From NCBI RefSeq assembly GCF_018139685.1, contig NZ_JAGSPN010000014.1, positions 1-64,000 of the forward strand: 64,000 nt of DNA, in the 5' to 3' direction. The stretch's first letter is position 1. Each line of letters opens with the position of its first letter. The stretch is from Cognatundibacterium luofuense. Lineage in GTDB: Bacteria > Pseudomonadota > Gammaproteobacteria > Burkholderiales > Burkholderiaceae_D. The notes beneath the pieces are model-generated. The model was not told the DNA's origin. It worked only from the letters and a program-made list of their open reading frames with translations, and searched no databases. The translations under genes were made by a program, and so were the position numbers. Positions 35,802-44,800 of this stretch are shown in pieces.

Positions 35802-35895
35802 ACAGAACTGACCGCCCGGCAAAGCAGCGCGGGTTAGAGCATATACCCTGCTGCTCTGGCGCTGCGCCGAACTACAGAAACACTGAAGCGCGGAT

Positions 35896-36813
35896 TCAGG
35901 TATCGCTGACCGGATCTTTTTGATGCTTTGCGGCTACCGCTGCCGCCAACCCTGCCGCCACATCCGGATACTGAAAGCGAAAGCCGAGCTCATTCGTAAT
36001 ACGGTGATTCAGCAAGCGGCGTGACTCCGACATAAATGACAGCATCACCGGCGTCACTTGCTGCGCCAGCGCTGTGCGTGACAATCGTGGTGGTGGCGTC
36101 ATGCCAAACGCGGCAGCCACCTGATCAAAATACTCACCCATCTTGCAATCGCTGTGATCCACAGCGTGATACGCGCGCAGCGGGCGGGCGTACCAGATTG
36201 CCCGCAGAATCAGCCGTGCCAGATCATCAGCGTGAATATGGTTGGTATAAACATCTTCCTGCGGCAACAAGGCCGGTGTACCACGCTGCAGACGTTCCAG
36301 CGGCAAACGGTCAGCGGCATAAATGCCCGGCACACGCAGAATCGATAAGCGGCCATGACGGCGCTTTGCCCATCCGCGTAGAGTGCGCTCGGCATCTACC
36401 CTGCGCACTGCACGTACATTGCGCGGTGCAACCGGCCGGGTTTCATCAAATTGTGCGCCAGCGCAATCGCCGTACACCCCGGTCGTACTGACGTAAACAA
36501 GGCGGCCGTTGTCGGGTAAAATGGCGGCCAGATGACGGGTACGGCGGTCAGTCTGACCATCCGCCGGTGGCGGTGCCAGATGCACCACACAATCTGCCAG
36601 TCCGCTCAGGCGCGCCAGCGTATGGCGACAGTCCAGATCGGCCACCACAGGCATCGCACCGGCTGCACGCAATTCCGCGCAGCGCTGCGGGTTACTGGTC
36701 ACGGCAATCACCCGGAAACGCTGCCGCACCAAAGGCAGCAAACGCATACCGACATCTCCGCAGCCGATAATCAGCAAGCGGGGACGCCGCATTTTATTTA
36801 ATTGTTTTTTCAT
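35896..36813 (-). CDS. NAD(P)-dependent epimerase/dehydratase-like (SDR) protein
   Basis: About 305 aa. N-terminal nucleotide-binding loop RLLIIGCGDVGMRLLP (GxxGxxG), then VVADLDCRHTLARL, CVVHLAPPP, the SDR YVSTTGVYGDC block and HIHADDLARLI. It resembles the 'complex I/NAD-epimerase' atypical SDRs frequently annotated simply as SDR family oxidoreductase. Substrate unknown. The open frame continues far upstream across the opposite gene, but the real start must be 36813 (MKKQLNKMRRP) or 36792 (MRRPRL), because the next gene starts divergently at 36826, only 12 bp away in the first case. Confidence 0.82.
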   Translation of the reverse strand: MKKQLNKMRRPRLLIIGCGDVGMRLLPLVRQRFRVIAVTSNPQRCAELRAAGAMPVVADLDCRHTLARLSGLADCVVHLAPPPADGQTDRRTRHLAAILPDNGRLVYVSTTGVYGDCAGAQFDETRPVAPRNVRAVRRVDAERTLRGWAKRRHGRLSILRVPGIYAADRLPLERLQRGTPALLPQEDVYTNHIHADDLARLILRAIWYARPLRAYHAVDHSDCKMGEYFDQVAAAFGMTPPPRLSRTALAQQVTPVMLSFMSESRRLLNHRITNELGFRFQYPDVAAGLAAAVAAKHQKDPVSDT

Positions 36814-36825
36814 ATTCACTACATT

Positions 36826-37854
36826 ATGACTTTTCAGGTTAGTCTGACCCAGAGTGGTCGTCAGTTCAGTTGCGAAGCCGATGAAACCGTACTCAATGCA
36901 GCACTCCGTCAGGGCATAGGCTTGCCTTACGGTTGCAAAAACGGTGCCTGCGGTTCCTGCAAAGGCAAACTGAACAATGGTCAGGTTGAGCATGGCCCGC
37001 ATCAGCAACGCGCCCTCAGCGAAGCCGAAGCCGCAGAAGGCTTTACTCTGTTGTGCTGCGCCAAACCGGTATCCGATATCGCCGTCGATGTGCGCGAAAT
37101 CGCTGCCAGCAGTGATTATCCCATCAAAAAACTGCCGACCCGTGTACACAAACTGGAAAAACTGTCCGACGACGTGATGCTGGTCTCGCTGCAATTGCCA
37201 GCCACTGAAAAATTTGCCTACCGCGCCGGTCAGTATATTGAATTCCTGCTGCGTGATAACAAACGCCGCAGCTACAGTATGGCAAATGCGTCGCACAATG
37301 GTGAGCACGTGACACTGCACATCCGTCATATGCCCGGTGGTCTGTTCACCGATCAGGTATTTTCCACCATGAAGGAGCGCGATATCCTGCGCTTTGAAGG
37401 CCCGCACGGCAGTTTCTTCCTGCGCGAAGACAGCGATAAGCCGATTATTCTGCTGGCTTCCGGCACTGGTTTTGCACCGATCAAAGCGCTGATGGAGCAA
37501 CTGATTCATCTGAAATCAGAACGTCAGGTCGTGCTGTACTGGGGTGGACGTCGTCCGTCTGATCTGTACATGAGCGCGTTGTGTGAAGAATGGGCCGCCA
37601 GCCTGCCGAACTTCCGTTATGTACCGGTGATTTCAGATGCACAAGCCGAAGATCAGTGGCAAGGCCGCACCGGCTTCGTGCACCAGGCGGTGATGGCAGA
37701 TATCGCCGATATGTCCGGCTATCAGGTTTATGCCTGCGGTGCACCGGTGGTCGTGGAATCGGCGAAACGCGATTTCAGCGCACAATGCCAGTTACCGGCA
37801 GATGAGTTCTACGCGGACTCTTTCACTTCCGAAGCAGATCTGGCTGCAGGTTAA
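36826..37854 (+). CDS. CDP-6-deoxy-L-threo-D-glycero-4-hexulose-3-dehydrase reductase-like (2Fe-2S/FAD oxidoreductase)
   Basis: 342 aa. A plant-type ferredoxin domain (LPYGCKNGACGSCKGKL, CxxxxCxxC with a fourth Cys in LLCCAKP) is fused to an FAD/NAD(P)H reductase: RRSYSMANASH (FAD) and ILLASGTGFAPIKALMEQL (NAD). This is the layout of ascD/E3-type reductases, and the automatic name is usually CDP-6-deoxy-delta-3,4-glucoseen reductase. No deoxysugar genes lie nearby, so it more likely delivers electrons to another iron-sulfur or oxygenase partner. The start ATG at 36826 gives MTFQVSLTQSG. A strong terminator follows. Confidence 0.88.
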   Translation: MTFQVSLTQSGRQFSCEADETVLNAALRQGIGLPYGCKNGACGSCKGKLNNGQVEHGPHQQRALSEAEAAEGFTLLCCAKPVSDIAVDVREIAASSDYPIKKLPTRVHKLEKLSDDVMLVSLQLPATEKFAYRAGQYIEFLLRDNKRRSYSMANASHNGEHVTLHIRHMPGGLFTDQVFSTMKERDILRFEGPHGSFFLREDSDKPIILLASGTGFAPIKALMEQLIHLKSERQVVLYWGGRRPSDLYMSALCEEWAASLPNFRYVPVISDAQAEDQWQGRTGFVHQAVMADIADMSGYQVYACGAPVVVESAKRDFSAQCQLPADEFYADSFTSEADLAAG

Positions 37855-37891
37855 TCTGATCGCACCGGCACACGCTGCGCTGCACAGCAGG

Positions 37892-37924
37892 AAAAACGGG
37901 AAGCCGCTGCTTCCCGTTTTTTTA
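37892..37924 (+). terminator. Intrinsic terminator of ferredoxin reductase gene
   Basis: ACGGGAAGC (37896-37904) and GCTTCCCGT (37909-37917), loop CGCT, followed by TTTTTTT. Confidence 0.93.
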
Positions 37925-37983
37925 TATCTGAACACCCGCAATCGTTACAGCATGCTTAATCACATGCCAACACTGTGCCGCCT

Positions 37984-38048
37984 CTGAAAATATTTCAGCA
38001 AAATTCCGCAAAATTTGCTTTGACGCAGTGCGAAAAAAGTCCTACCAT
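37984..38048 (+). promoter_or_regulatory. argD promoter and ARG-box-like palindrome
   Basis: TTGACG (38020-38025), exactly 17 bp, then TACCAT (38043-38048) form a good sigma-70 promoter. Upstream, CTGAAAATATTTCAG (37984-37998) is a palindrome reminiscent of ArgR ARG boxes (TGAAT, 4 bp, ATTCA), though one base shorter in the centre. The region drives the leader ORF and terminator in front of argD. Confidence 0.6.
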
Positions 38049-38055
38049 CCGCACT

Positions 38056-38154
38056 ATGAAAATGCTACCTGACATGTCTTCACCGAATATCATCCTACGT
38101 CGCCGCTCACACAGTGAGCCTGGGCCGATGTGTCAGTGCACGCGCGCATTCTGA
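38056..38154 (+). CDS. Putative argD leader peptide
   Basis: A 32-codon ORF (MKMLPDMSSPNIILRRRSHS...CTRAF) begins about 8 nt after the promoter -10, so it may be translated as a nearly leaderless message. It contains three consecutive Arg codons (CGT CGC CGC, residues 15-17) plus one Arg near the end, and precedes the acetylornithine aminotransferase gene of arginine synthesis. The stop lies in the loop of a first hairpin (38136-38165) and a strong terminator follows. An attenuation leader is a reasonable reading, but no clear antiterminator was found and the RNA could instead be a small RNA. Confidence 0.4.
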   Translation: MKMLPDMSSPNIILRRRSHSEPGPMCQCTRAF

Positions 38155-38172
38155 ATGCGCAGCACAGTACCC

Positions 38173-38204
38173 AAAAGCCACAGGCCGCACCTGTGGCTTT
38201 TTTT
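38173..38204 (+). terminator. Strong intrinsic terminator between leader and argD
   Basis: AAAAGCCACAGG (38173-38184) and CCTGTGGCTTTT (38190-38201) form a 12-bp stem with loop CCGCA and a T-run to 38204. It lies 65 bp before argD and downstream of that gene's only good promoter. An upstream hairpin (GTGC...GCGCATT CTG AATGCGC..GCAC, 38136-38165) is adjacent. Confidence 0.9.
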
Positions 38205-38268
38205 ACGCCCTTTCGTTTTTGTTTGTCCCTCATCCCTGTTGCTTTGACCTCTGAAGGAGTCTGTAGAA

Positions 38269-39459
38269 ATGGAATTCAGCCAGTACAACGTGAATGCCCT
38301 GATGTATATCACCCCACGCCCTGACATCGTGTTTACCGAAGGCAGCGGTATGTGGCTGACCGATCACAAAGGCAAACGCTATCTGGACTTTTTGCAAGGC
38401 TGGGCAGTCAACTGCCTGGGCCACAGCCCTGCCTGCATCCACGAAGCACTGGTTGCGCAGTCCAAAAAACTGCTGAACCCGTCACCGGCGTTTTACAACG
38501 AAGGCATGATTGCACTGGCCGACGCGCTGACCAAAAATTCCTGCTTCGACCGCGTATTTTTCACCAACAGCGGTGCAGAAGCGAATGAAGGCGCGATCAA
38601 ACTGGCGCGTAAATGGGGACAATTAAACAAAAACGGCGCGTTTGAAATCATCACGTTTGATCACGGCTTCCACGGCCGTACACTGGCCACCATGTCCGCG
38701 TCCGGCAAACCGGGCTGGGATACGCTGTTTGCGCCGCAAGTCACCGGCTTCCCGAAAGCAGATCTGAACGATATCGCTTCCGTTGAAAAACTGATCACCG
38801 ACAAAACCGTTGCAGTCATGCTGGAACCGGTACAGGGCGAAGGTGGCGTTATTCCGGCGACACGTGAATTCATGCAGGCGCTGCGCGAACTGACCACACG
38901 CCACAACATTCTGCTGATCGTGGATGAAGTGCAAACCGGTATGGGTCGTACCGGTGAACTGTTCGGCTATCAGTTGTCCGGCATCACACCGGATATCATG
39001 ACACTGGCCAAAGGCATCGGCGGCGGCGTCCCGCTGGGCGCGTTGCTGTGCCGCGAAGCAGTCGCCTGCTTCGTGCCGGGCGATCAGGGCGGTACATACA
39101 ACGGTGCACCGCTGATGACGGCTGTGGGTCTGGCTGTACTGAAGGAATTGCTGAAACCGGGCTTCATGGAACAAGTACGTGAAAACGCAGCTTACCTGAG
39201 CGCAGAACTGATCAAACTGTCGGAAGAATTCGGTCTGGAAGGCGAACGCGGCGAAGGCTTGCTGCGCGCGCTGAAACTGGGCAGCAACATCGGCGCTGAA
39301 ATCGTAGAGAAAGCACGTAATCTGGAACCTGCCGGCCTGCTGCTGAACTCCCCGCGCCCTGACCTGCTGCGCTTCATGCCAGCCCTGAACGTCACCCGCG
39401 AAGAGCTGGACCTGATGCTGAACGGCCTGAAAGACATTCTGCGCGAAATCAAAGGCTGA
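38269..39459 (+). CDS. argD: Acetylornithine aminotransferase family protein
   Basis: 396 aa, class III PLP aminotransferase. Features: [47 protein letters not shown], the PLP-Asp motif [15 protein letters not shown] and the lysine motif [17 protein letters not shown]. ArgD converts N-acetylglutamate semialdehyde to N-acetylornithine and also acts in lysine synthesis. The length and motifs support ArgD, although close relatives act on GABA or other omega-amines. The start follows AAGGAG nine bases upstream. A terminator follows; no other arginine gene is nearby. Confidence 0.85.
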   Translation: MEFSQYNVNALMYITPRPDIVFTEGSGMWLTDHKGKRYLDFLQGWAVNCLGHSPACIHEALVAQSKKLLNPSPAFYNEGMIALADALTKNSCFDRVFFTNSGAEANEGAIKLARKWGQLNKNGAFEIITFDHGFHGRTLATMSASGKPGWDTLFAPQVTGFPKADLNDIASVEKLITDKTVAVMLEPVQGEGGVIPATREFMQALRELTTRHNILLIVDEVQTGMGRTGELFGYQLSGITPDIMTLAKGIGGGVPLGALLCREAVACFVPGDQGGTYNGAPLMTAVGLAVLKELLKPGFMEQVRENAAYLSAELIKLSEEFGLEGERGEGLLRALKLGSNIGAEIVEKARNLEPAGLLLNSPRPDLLRFMPALNVTREELDLMLNGLKDILREIKG

Positions 39460-39531
39460 TAAAGCTGATTCGCCGTAAGCCGGCGACGCAGTGCTGCATC
39501 AGTAAACTAGCAGCCCTGCACGCCGCATTAA

Positions 39532-39570
39532 AAAAAAGCCATGCAATCTGACAATTGCATGGCTTTTTTG
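39532..39570. terminator. Bidirectional intrinsic terminator after argD
   Basis: GCCATGCAAT and ATTGCATGGC (39538-39563), loop CTGACA, with an A-run before and a T-run after. Confidence 0.93.
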
Positions 39571-39663
39571 TTTCAGTTCTAGTTTCCGTCTCAGGCCTTG
39601 CTGACACGACGCAAGCGCTGTATCCCATCTATCCAATCGCACGCAGATTCACCCTCTGCTCAT

Positions 39664-39747
39664 TGTGCAAATATCGTCATTTAGCATTTCCGGAGAGCCG
39701 GACTTTCTGCCGACGACCGCCGGATCGCTATGCAGAACACCGCATTT
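39664..39747 (-). repeat. Dispersed intergenic repeat, copy 4 (inverted)
   Basis: TGCAAATATCGTCAT, then GGACTTTCTGCCGACGAC core and end CAGAACACCGCATTT. It lies between the argD terminator and the 3' end of the GH44 gene. No other structure is seen in 39571-39849. Confidence 0.9.
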
Positions 39748-39849
39748 GAGCCATTTTCGGGCAATTCCGGCGGTTCAGACAGCATCCGGGCTGGCATGGT
39801 GATGCGTCGGGGAAAAGTTACCCCTGTCCAAACTGCAAACGCAGCACAA

Positions 39850-39884
39850 AACAAAACCGCCCGCCGTTGCCGGTGAGCGGTTTG
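39850..39884 (-). terminator. Probable terminator of GH44 gene
   Basis: AAACCGC (39854-39860) and GCGGTTT (39877-39883). On the minus strand the stem is followed by a T-rich TTTGTTTTG. Confidence 0.65.
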
Positions 39885-39932
39885 CCGGTGCGGACACGGG
39901 GGATGTCCGGCCGGAATTCCCGGGGGAAGGGA

Positions 39933-41711
39933 TCAGGGTTTCAGCACAAAGTGCATGACAGAGTACGGTGGCAGCGAAGTGCTGAATTTGTTTGCATTCA
40001 GTGTGGTTTGTACCTGACGTGCGCTGACGTTCGGGCTGCTGCTGTCCACACCCCATGCCTGCACATAGTTCAGCGCTACAGGATGCGTGATTTGCACGCT
40101 GGCATTCAGTGCGGTTGGCAAGCGGTTAATTGTGATCAGGTGAACGGTATTCGGATCGGCAGCACTGACCGCAGCGTACACCGTGCCATTCGCGTTATTG
40201 GTCGACACAGCGCGTACCGAAATTTCCGGAAACACCGATTTATTGCCATCGTAGTTACGGAACAGGCGGAAGGCCGATGCGATATAACCTTCTACGTCAC
40301 CAAAGTAGGTCGCCAGATACACACCGTTTTTACCGAAAGCGCCCAGCGCATCGGCTTGCGCAATCGCGCCGGTTGCATCGTACATGCCACCGAAATCATA
40401 TTCAGTGACTGCCAGTTTGGTGCCCGGATAAAAATCGGCAATCGCGCGATTCAGCTTCGGCAACATTTGCAAACCGTTACCGTCGGTAAAGCCGTAGCCC
40501 GGCTGCGTAATCCAAGTTGGTTCTACGTATTGCGGGTCCCACAGACTGCGCGAGGCTTGTGAACGTGTGGCCTGATCGTACGAAGCCTGCGGATAGTAAT
40601 GGAAAGAGAAAACGTCCAGCAAACGCTTACCGGCCGTGGTCGATGCCTGCTTCATCGTATCTAAATACACATTGGCAAACGTCATATTGTTGTAGCGATA
40701 GCGGTCACCGGTGCTTTTCGTGATGTAAGGCTCTTTGTTGTACTGTGTCCAGTCGGATGGCTGGTGCGCTGCACTGCCATCCCATGCAGACCACAGACTG
40801 TATAAACCGAGATAGCCACTGAGTGCAGGACCAAAGGTTTTGGCCGATGCATCCATACGTTTAACAGTTTGTGCCAGCGATACATTTTTCTGCAAAACTT
40901 CGGCAACCGTAGTCAGATCCGGATGCAGATTTTCATGCGTTCCCGCTCCCAGATAGGTTGGCCACAAGTGCCACAAATCCGGTTCATTATCCAGCTCATA
41001 GCCTTTCACGCCTTTCGCAGCAGATGCTTTACCGTATTTCTTAATCAGGAAATTCAGTTCTTCATCGATATACACCACGTTATCGTTCAGCGATGGATTC
41101 AGCGATACAGCACCGGCGGCGGCAGGCTTATCATTGACGATTGTCAGCCAGCGCGCAGTTTCCACATTCGAAGCACCGGCAGTGGATTGCCATAATTGCT
41201 GACCATTGCAATTGCCGGGCGGATTCAGAAACTGAATATCTTTCGGCAGTTTTCCGGCGGCTGGTAATTGCAACAAAGAGAAGGTATTCAGCGCCAGCGA
41301 CTGATCATGAAAACTGATCAGCCCTGCACCCGGTGTGTAATACGCCAGACCATTTTGCTGATTCGGCCAGCCAGCTCCGGTGGAGTAAGTCACGCCGAAG
41401 TTCGATGAATGGCAAAAATCAGCGCCGGAATTGCTGACGCCGTTTTCCCAGTTATAGCTGGTCATATTATTACCGCCGAGGCGGCGGGAAGTCAGATTCA
41501 AGCCTTCCAGACTGGCACGACCGCCGTGCGCATCCCAGCCAGCGCGTCCGCTGCCATCGGCATAGGCATTAAAGCCATAAATCAGCGGACTGATATTTTT
41601 GCGTTCGGTCTGGGTATTGACGGTAAATGTCACGTTTTGCGCCAGCGCCAGTGGAATTTGTGTCAGTAAGCCTGCTGTCAGCAGAACTTTTGCCAGAGTG
41701 GTCGGTCTCAT
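39933..41711 (-). CDS. Glycoside hydrolase family 44 endoglucanase/xyloglucanase
   Basis: 592 aa with a signal peptide (LAKVLLTAGLLTQIPLALAQ). The GH44 domain is recognised from ISPLIYGFN, RLGGNNMTSYNWENGVSNSG (a family signature), the acid/base motif YELDNEPDLW (Glu near 244) and the nucleophile region AVTEYDFGG (near 435), with a C-terminal beta-sandwich part. GH44 enzymes cut beta-1,4 glucans or xyloglucan outside the cell. It is complete, without a carbohydrate-binding module. It is divergent from a Tricorn-like protease gene, with two inverted repeats in the 182-bp gap. Start ATG 41711 has AGGGAG upstream. Confidence 0.88.
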   Translation of the reverse strand: MRPTTLAKVLLTAGLLTQIPLALAQNVTFTVNTQTERKNISPLIYGFNAYADGSGRAGWDAHGGRASLEGLNLTSRRLGGNNMTSYNWENGVSNSGADFCHSSNFGVTYSTGAGWPNQQNGLAYYTPGAGLISFHDQSLALNTFSLLQLPAAGKLPKDIQFLNPPGNCNGQQLWQSTAGASNVETARWLTIVNDKPAAAGAVSLNPSLNDNVVYIDEELNFLIKKYGKASAAKGVKGYELDNEPDLWHLWPTYLGAGTHENLHPDLTTVAEVLQKNVSLAQTVKRMDASAKTFGPALSGYLGLYSLWSAWDGSAAHQPSDWTQYNKEPYITKSTGDRYRYNNMTFANVYLDTMKQASTTAGKRLLDVFSFHYYPQASYDQATRSQASRSLWDPQYVEPTWITQPGYGFTDGNGLQMLPKLNRAIADFYPGTKLAVTEYDFGGMYDATGAIAQADALGAFGKNGVYLATYFGDVEGYIASAFRLFRNYDGNKSVFPEISVRAVSTNNANGTVYAAVSAADPNTVHLITINRLPTALNASVQITHPVALNYVQAWGVDSSSPNVSARQVQTTLNANKFSTSLPPYSVMHFVLKP

Positions 41712-41733
41712 ACAGCTCTCCCTGAATTTAATT

Positions 41734-41751
41734 TATTTCCAGTTGGAAATA
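41734..41751. promoter_or_regulatory. Perfect inverted repeat upstream of GH44 (operator candidate)
   Basis: TATTTCC, AGTT, GGAAATA is a perfect 7-4-7 inverted repeat 23 bp upstream of the GH44 start. It is a plausible regulator site for carbohydrate control. Confidence 0.5.
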
Positions 41752-41786
41752 TTTTTTATCGTCGGGAGTCGTTATAAACAGAGAGT

Positions 41787-41841
41787 TTCCCTGCATCAAC
41801 TTTACTTACACAGCGGTAACATTTTTTACGTTTGCAGGGAA
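41787..41841. promoter_or_regulatory. Distant inverted repeat in GH44/Tricorn divergent gap
   Basis: TTCCCTGCA (41787-41795) and TGCAGGGAA (41833-41841) are complementary 9-mers separated by 37 bp, consistent with two half sites or a looped structure. Confidence 0.4.
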
Positions 41842-41893
41842 TCCGCTGCCGGTTTGTTGCATTTTTCTGATCTTTTTATCAAGAAAATAAATT

Positions 41894-44800
41894 ATGAAAT
41901 TAATAATGAAAAAAATGGTGTTGTCACTCGCACTCGGGGGTGTTCTGGGAAGTGCATGGGCAGCACCGGCATATCTGCGTTTCCCTGCGGTGCGTGGCGA
42001 TCAGCTGGTGTTTACCGCTGAAGGCGACTTATGGAAAACCAGTCTGCAAGGCGGTCAGGCGCAGCGTCTGACCACGCATCCGGCAGCGGAAACGCAATCT
42101 GCGATTTCTTTTGATAAAAAGTGGGTGGCCTTCGTCGCCGCCTATGAAGGCAGCAGCGAAGCCTATGTGATGCCGGCACAGGGTGGCGTACCGAAGCGCA
42201 TTACCTTTGAAAACGAAGTGGTGAATGTACTGGGCTGGACACCGGAAGGCGAAGTGCTGGTCAGCACCCTGAACAGTACCGGCCCGAATGCGCACCGCAT
42301 CATCGCCGCAGTTAATCCGCAAACCCTGAAGCGCCGCGTTTTCCCGGTCGCTGATGCGAATGAAGCGGTACTGGATGACAGTGGACGTTACCTGTATTTC
42401 ACCCGCTTTGGTCTGCAAATGACCAACGACAATGTGCGTGAATACCGTGGCGGTGCGATGGCTAGTATCTGGCGCTATGATCTGAAAGCGAAAGGTGAAG
42501 CGCAGCGCCTGTTCAGCGGCGAAGAATGGAATCACCGTCGCCCGATGTTCTATAACGGCAAACTGTACTTTACTGCCGATAAAGACGGCGTATTCAATCT
42601 GTGGGTAGCCGAAGCGGATGGCACACAGGCGAAAGCCCTGACCAGCCATAAAGACTGGGAAGTGCGCAATGCTGCGCAGGGTGACGGCAAAATCGTGTAT
42701 CAGCTCGGTGCTGATCTGCATGTGTACGACATCGCCAGCGGTAACGACAGCACACCTTCTGTCGAACTGGTTTCCGATTTTGATCAGCAACGCGGTCAGC
42801 TGATCCGCAATCCACTGGAATTTTTAACAGATTCCGAAATCGCGTCCCGCAGCGACAAAGTGGTCATTACCGCGCACGGTCATATCGCGATTGCCGGTCC
42901 TGGTTCTCAGCGTCGTATCAACATTCCGCTGCCAGCGGGTTCCCGCGCGCGCAGTGCCGTGTTTTCCGCTGACGACAAATGGGTATTCGCTTTCGTCGAT
43001 ACCAGCGGCGAAAATGAAATCTGGCGCTTCCCGGCAAATGGCATCGGCAAAGGTGAAATGCTGACGAATGATGGTCAGTTTCACCGCGAAAATATTTTCC
43101 CGTCGCCGGATGGCAAGCATCTGGCACACACCGATAAACTGGGTCGCCTGTGGCTGCTGGATTTACAAACCCGTCAGAACAAAGTGATTGATGACGCAGG
43201 CAAACTGGGCCAGCGTGGTCATAACGGTGTTGTCTGGTCTGTCGACGGCAAAACTCTCGCGATCGTACGCAGCGATAACAGTATGCAGCGCAGCCAGATC
43301 GGCCTCTACAGTCTGGATAGCCACAAGCTGCAATTCATCACCAGCGACCGCTTTGATTCCCACGCACCGGTATTCTCTGCCGATGGTCAGTGGCTGTACT
43401 TCCTGTCGGAACGCAACTTCCAGGTATCGAATGGCTCTCCATGGGGCGACCGCAATATGGGCCCGGCCTTCGGCAAACGTACCGGCGTATTTGCAATCGC
43501 ACTGAAGGCGGGCGCACGCTTCCCTTTCAAAGCCGATGATGAACTGAGTAAAGCCGCACCGAAAACAGAGGAGAAACCGGCTGAAAAACCAGCGGATAAA
43601 CCTGCGTCCGGTGCTGATCTGGGCAACGACAAACCGGCAGACAAACCAGCCGATAAGCCTGCAGAAAAAGCGGCGGACAAGACGGCTGCAAAAACCGATG
43701 ACAAAGCAAGCGCACCGGCCGCAGCACCTGCACCGCGCGCACCAGCGATTGACTGGGCAGGTATCGAACAACGTCTGTATCAGGTTCCGGTTCCTGCAGG
43801 TAATTACCGCAGTCTGCACACCGATGACAAACGCTTGTATCTGGCTGACTTTGACAATGTACCAATGGTTAAAACGGTGGCTTTCAGCCGCACCGGCGCA
43901 ACTGTGGAAGTATTCGCCGGAAACATTCAGTCATTTGATTTGTCACTGGACCGCAAACGTATCGTGTTCCGTACTGTATCTCCTACTGCTCCGGGTGACT
44001 TCTATGTTGTTGATGCCGGAGCCAAAGCACCGCCTGACACTGCCAAAGCCAAAGTCGCGCTAAATGACTGGTCTTTCCGTGTTGATCCGAAATCGGAATG
44101 GAAACAGATGTTTAACGATGCATGGCGTATGCACCGCGATTATCTGTTTGACGCCAATATGCGCGGCATGGACTGGAAAAAAATCCGCAGCAAATATGAG
44201 CCGCTGGTAGACCGCATCACCGACCGTCATGAGCTGAATGATTTACTGAGCATGATGATGGCGGAAGTCAGCACCCTGCACTCTCAGTTCCGTCCGGGCG
44301 AAACCCGTCGTGCAGGCAGCGAAGGCACACCGGCAACACTGGGCGCGGTACTGAGCCGCGTACAGGGCGGCGTGCGTGTAGATCATATCTACCGCAGTGA
44401 ACCGGATCTGCCGAACGAACGCGCACCACTGGCACAGCCGGACGTGGATGTGAAAGAAGGCGATGTGATTCTTGCAGTGAATGGTCAGCCGGTCAGCGAA
44501 GCACGTGATATTTCTGATCTGTTGCTGAATCAGGCCGACAAGCAAGTATTGCTGCACGTGCGCCGTGGCAACCGTGCGCCGCATGCAGTGATTGTGCATC
44601 CGATCAGCATGCCGAAAAATGCAGATCTGCGCTATGCAGACTGGGAACAAACCATGGCAGCCAAAGTAAATCAGGCATCCGGCGGCAAAATCGGTTACCT
44701 GCATTTACGTGCAATGGGTGCTCAGGATATCAACGCATTTGCGCGCGAGTTCTATGCGAACTACAACCGCGAAGGTCTGATTATCGACGTGCGTCGCAAC

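Noticed and set aside
36814-37509. N-terminal extension of the SDR gene
   Set aside because: The frame runs through the opposite ferredoxin-reductase gene; the SDR domain starts only at 36813 or 36792.
43565-43745. DNA tandem repeat in the Tricorn gene
   Set aside because: It is an imperfect coding KPAD/KPAE linker, in frame and typical of a flexible spacer, not an independent repeat element.
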